DNA of 14,045 nt from CAILDB01 sp049695975 (lineage in GTDB: Bacteria > Patescibacteriota > Minisyncoccia > Phycocordibacterales > GWA1-40-21), in assembly GCA_049695975.1 (NCBI GenBank), contig JBAVTE010000008.1:1-14045 (forward strand), in the 5' to 3' direction. A program made the position numbers and the translations under genes. Positions 13,244 to 14,045 of this stretch are shown piece after piece. Every line of letters starts with the position of its first letter. The first letter of the stretch is position 1. The notes under the pieces were generated by a model. That model did not search any database and was not told the origin of the DNA. It was given only the letters and a program-made list of their open reading frames with translations.

Positions 13244-14045
13244 ATGTCATTTTTTACACGAAAAATTGGAATAGATCTCGGAACTGCTAATACTTTGGTA
13301 TATTTACCAGGCAAAGGTGTTGTTTTATTTGAACCATCTGTAGTTGCAGTTTCTGAGCAGGACAATAAAATTCTCGCAGTTGGAGAAGAAGCAAAGAAAA
13401 TGATAGGTAAGACACCAGACAGTATAGTTGCTTATCGACCTATGAAGGACGGCGTTATTGCTAACTATCGTGTAACTGAAGCGATGCTTAAATATTTTAT
13501 TAATAAAGCTCTCGGAAGATGGAATATTTTTAAACCAGAAGTAATGGTGTCAGTGCCTGCGGGTGTGACATCTACAGAGAGGCGTGCGGTGATAGAAGCT
13601 GCAATAAAAGCTGGAGCAAAAAATGCTTATGTGGTGAAAGAACCAATTCTTGCTGCTATCGGGGCTGGTATTCCTATTTATGAGCCGATGGGTCATATGG
13701 TGGTAGATATTGGCGGAGGTACCACTGATGTAGCAGTGATTTCTCTCGGAGGTATTGTTTCTTCTACTTCTGTAAAATGTGCTGGAAATAAAATAGACGC
13801 GGCTATTGCTGATTATATTAAAAAAACTTTTAATCTTGCGATTGGAGATAAAACTGCCGAAGATATAAAAATAAAAATAGGTAGTGCAGTACTTGTAGAA
13901 GAAGAACTCGTTTTGACTATTAAAGGAAGGGACTTCCTTACAGGTCTTCCACGATCAACAGAAATTAAAACTAATGAAATAGTGAAAGCAATTTCTAGGG
14001 AATTGAGAGACATGATAAAAGCAATCAAGGATGTTTTACAGGAGA
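13244..14045 (+). CDS. mreB: MreB, rod-shape actin homologue (5' part, runs off the window)
   Basis: MreB forms membrane-associated filaments that guide lateral cell-wall synthesis. The window contains 267 codons of about 340. It begins MSFFTRKIGIDLGTANTLVY, with the phosphate-1 loop at GIDLGTANT. Further on are VPAGVTSTERRAV, the EPILAAIGAGIPI segment and the phosphate-2 loop VVDIGGGTTDVAVISLGG, all typical of MreB. The reading frame is intact to the right edge, so truncation is due only to the window. It is divergent from the HTH-MurA gene, which puts two wall-synthesis genes either side of a shared regulatory region. A short basic/aromatic N-terminus (SFFTRK) is the usual membrane-proximal start. 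Confidence 0.96.
   Translation, partial: MSFFTRKIGIDLGTANTLVYLPGKGVVLFEPSVVAVSEQDNKILAVGEEAKKMIGKTPDSIVAYRPMKDGVIANYRVTEAMLKYFINKALGRWNIFKPEVMVSVPAGVTSTERRAVIEAAIKAGAKNAYVVKEPILAAIGAGIPIYEPMGHMVVDIGGGTTDVAVISLGGIVSSTSVKCAGNKIDAAIADYIKKTFNLAIGDKTAEDIKIKIGSAVLVEEELVLTIKGRDFLTGLPRSTEIKTNEIVKAISRELRDMIKAIKDVLQE

Overview
This window looks like chromosomal DNA from a Patescibacteria (CPR) bacterium, most likely of the Parcubacteria type. That placement rests on my recognition of the proteins, not on a search. The supports are the A+T-rich sequence, compact genes, absence of Shine-Dalgarno motifs, a FtsQ with the CYFLDRSG-type segment I associate with this group, a MurA fused to a helix-turn-helix domain, and a PriA whose helicase motifs have decayed. 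TGA is used as a normal stop (dprA ends in TGA and no gene carries an internal TGA), so this is not the TGA=Gly code of Gracilibacteria.

Layout, left to right: non-coding hairpin-rich DNA; tRNA-Leu(CAA) on the minus strand with a tRNA-like repeat just upstream; parB (+); a truncated long-form rel/spoT (-), convergent with and overlapping parB; topA (-); a roughly 720-bp insertion-like unit carrying an unrecognised 150-aa gene (+) and a probable free-standing small RNA (-); dprA (-); serS and ftsQ (+); priA (-); an HTH-MurA fusion (-); and the first 267 codons of mreB (+), which runs off the right edge. Together the genes cover chromosome segregation and topology (ParB, TopA), DNA uptake and replication restart (DprA, PriA-like), the stringent response (Rel), seryl-tRNA charging, and envelope growth and division (FtsQ, MurA, MreB).

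The most interesting signals are outside or beneath the ordinary annotation. (1) Three intergenic elements (9273-9349, 11291-11469, 13029-13187) share one design: long complementary arms enclosing a 5' TTTYGAAC box and a 3' TTAGYRARAA box, which looks like a family of structured intergenic elements. (2) The last 25 sense codons of dprA exist twice, 722 bp apart. The copies differ at 6 of 73 positions and every difference is synonymous, and between them lie the 150-aa gene and the small RNA. This looks like an insertion brought in with a foreign but functional dprA 3' end, splitting the dprA-topA pair. (3) PriA keeps its eight zinc cysteines but has lost Walker A, DEEH and the arginine-finger motifs. 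(4) A perfect 7-4-7 palindrome lies 30 bp upstream of the HTH-MurA start, an arrangement typical of an autoregulatory operator. (5) Several genes have a -10-like hexamer ending 6-8 nt before the ATG, implying leaderless mRNAs.
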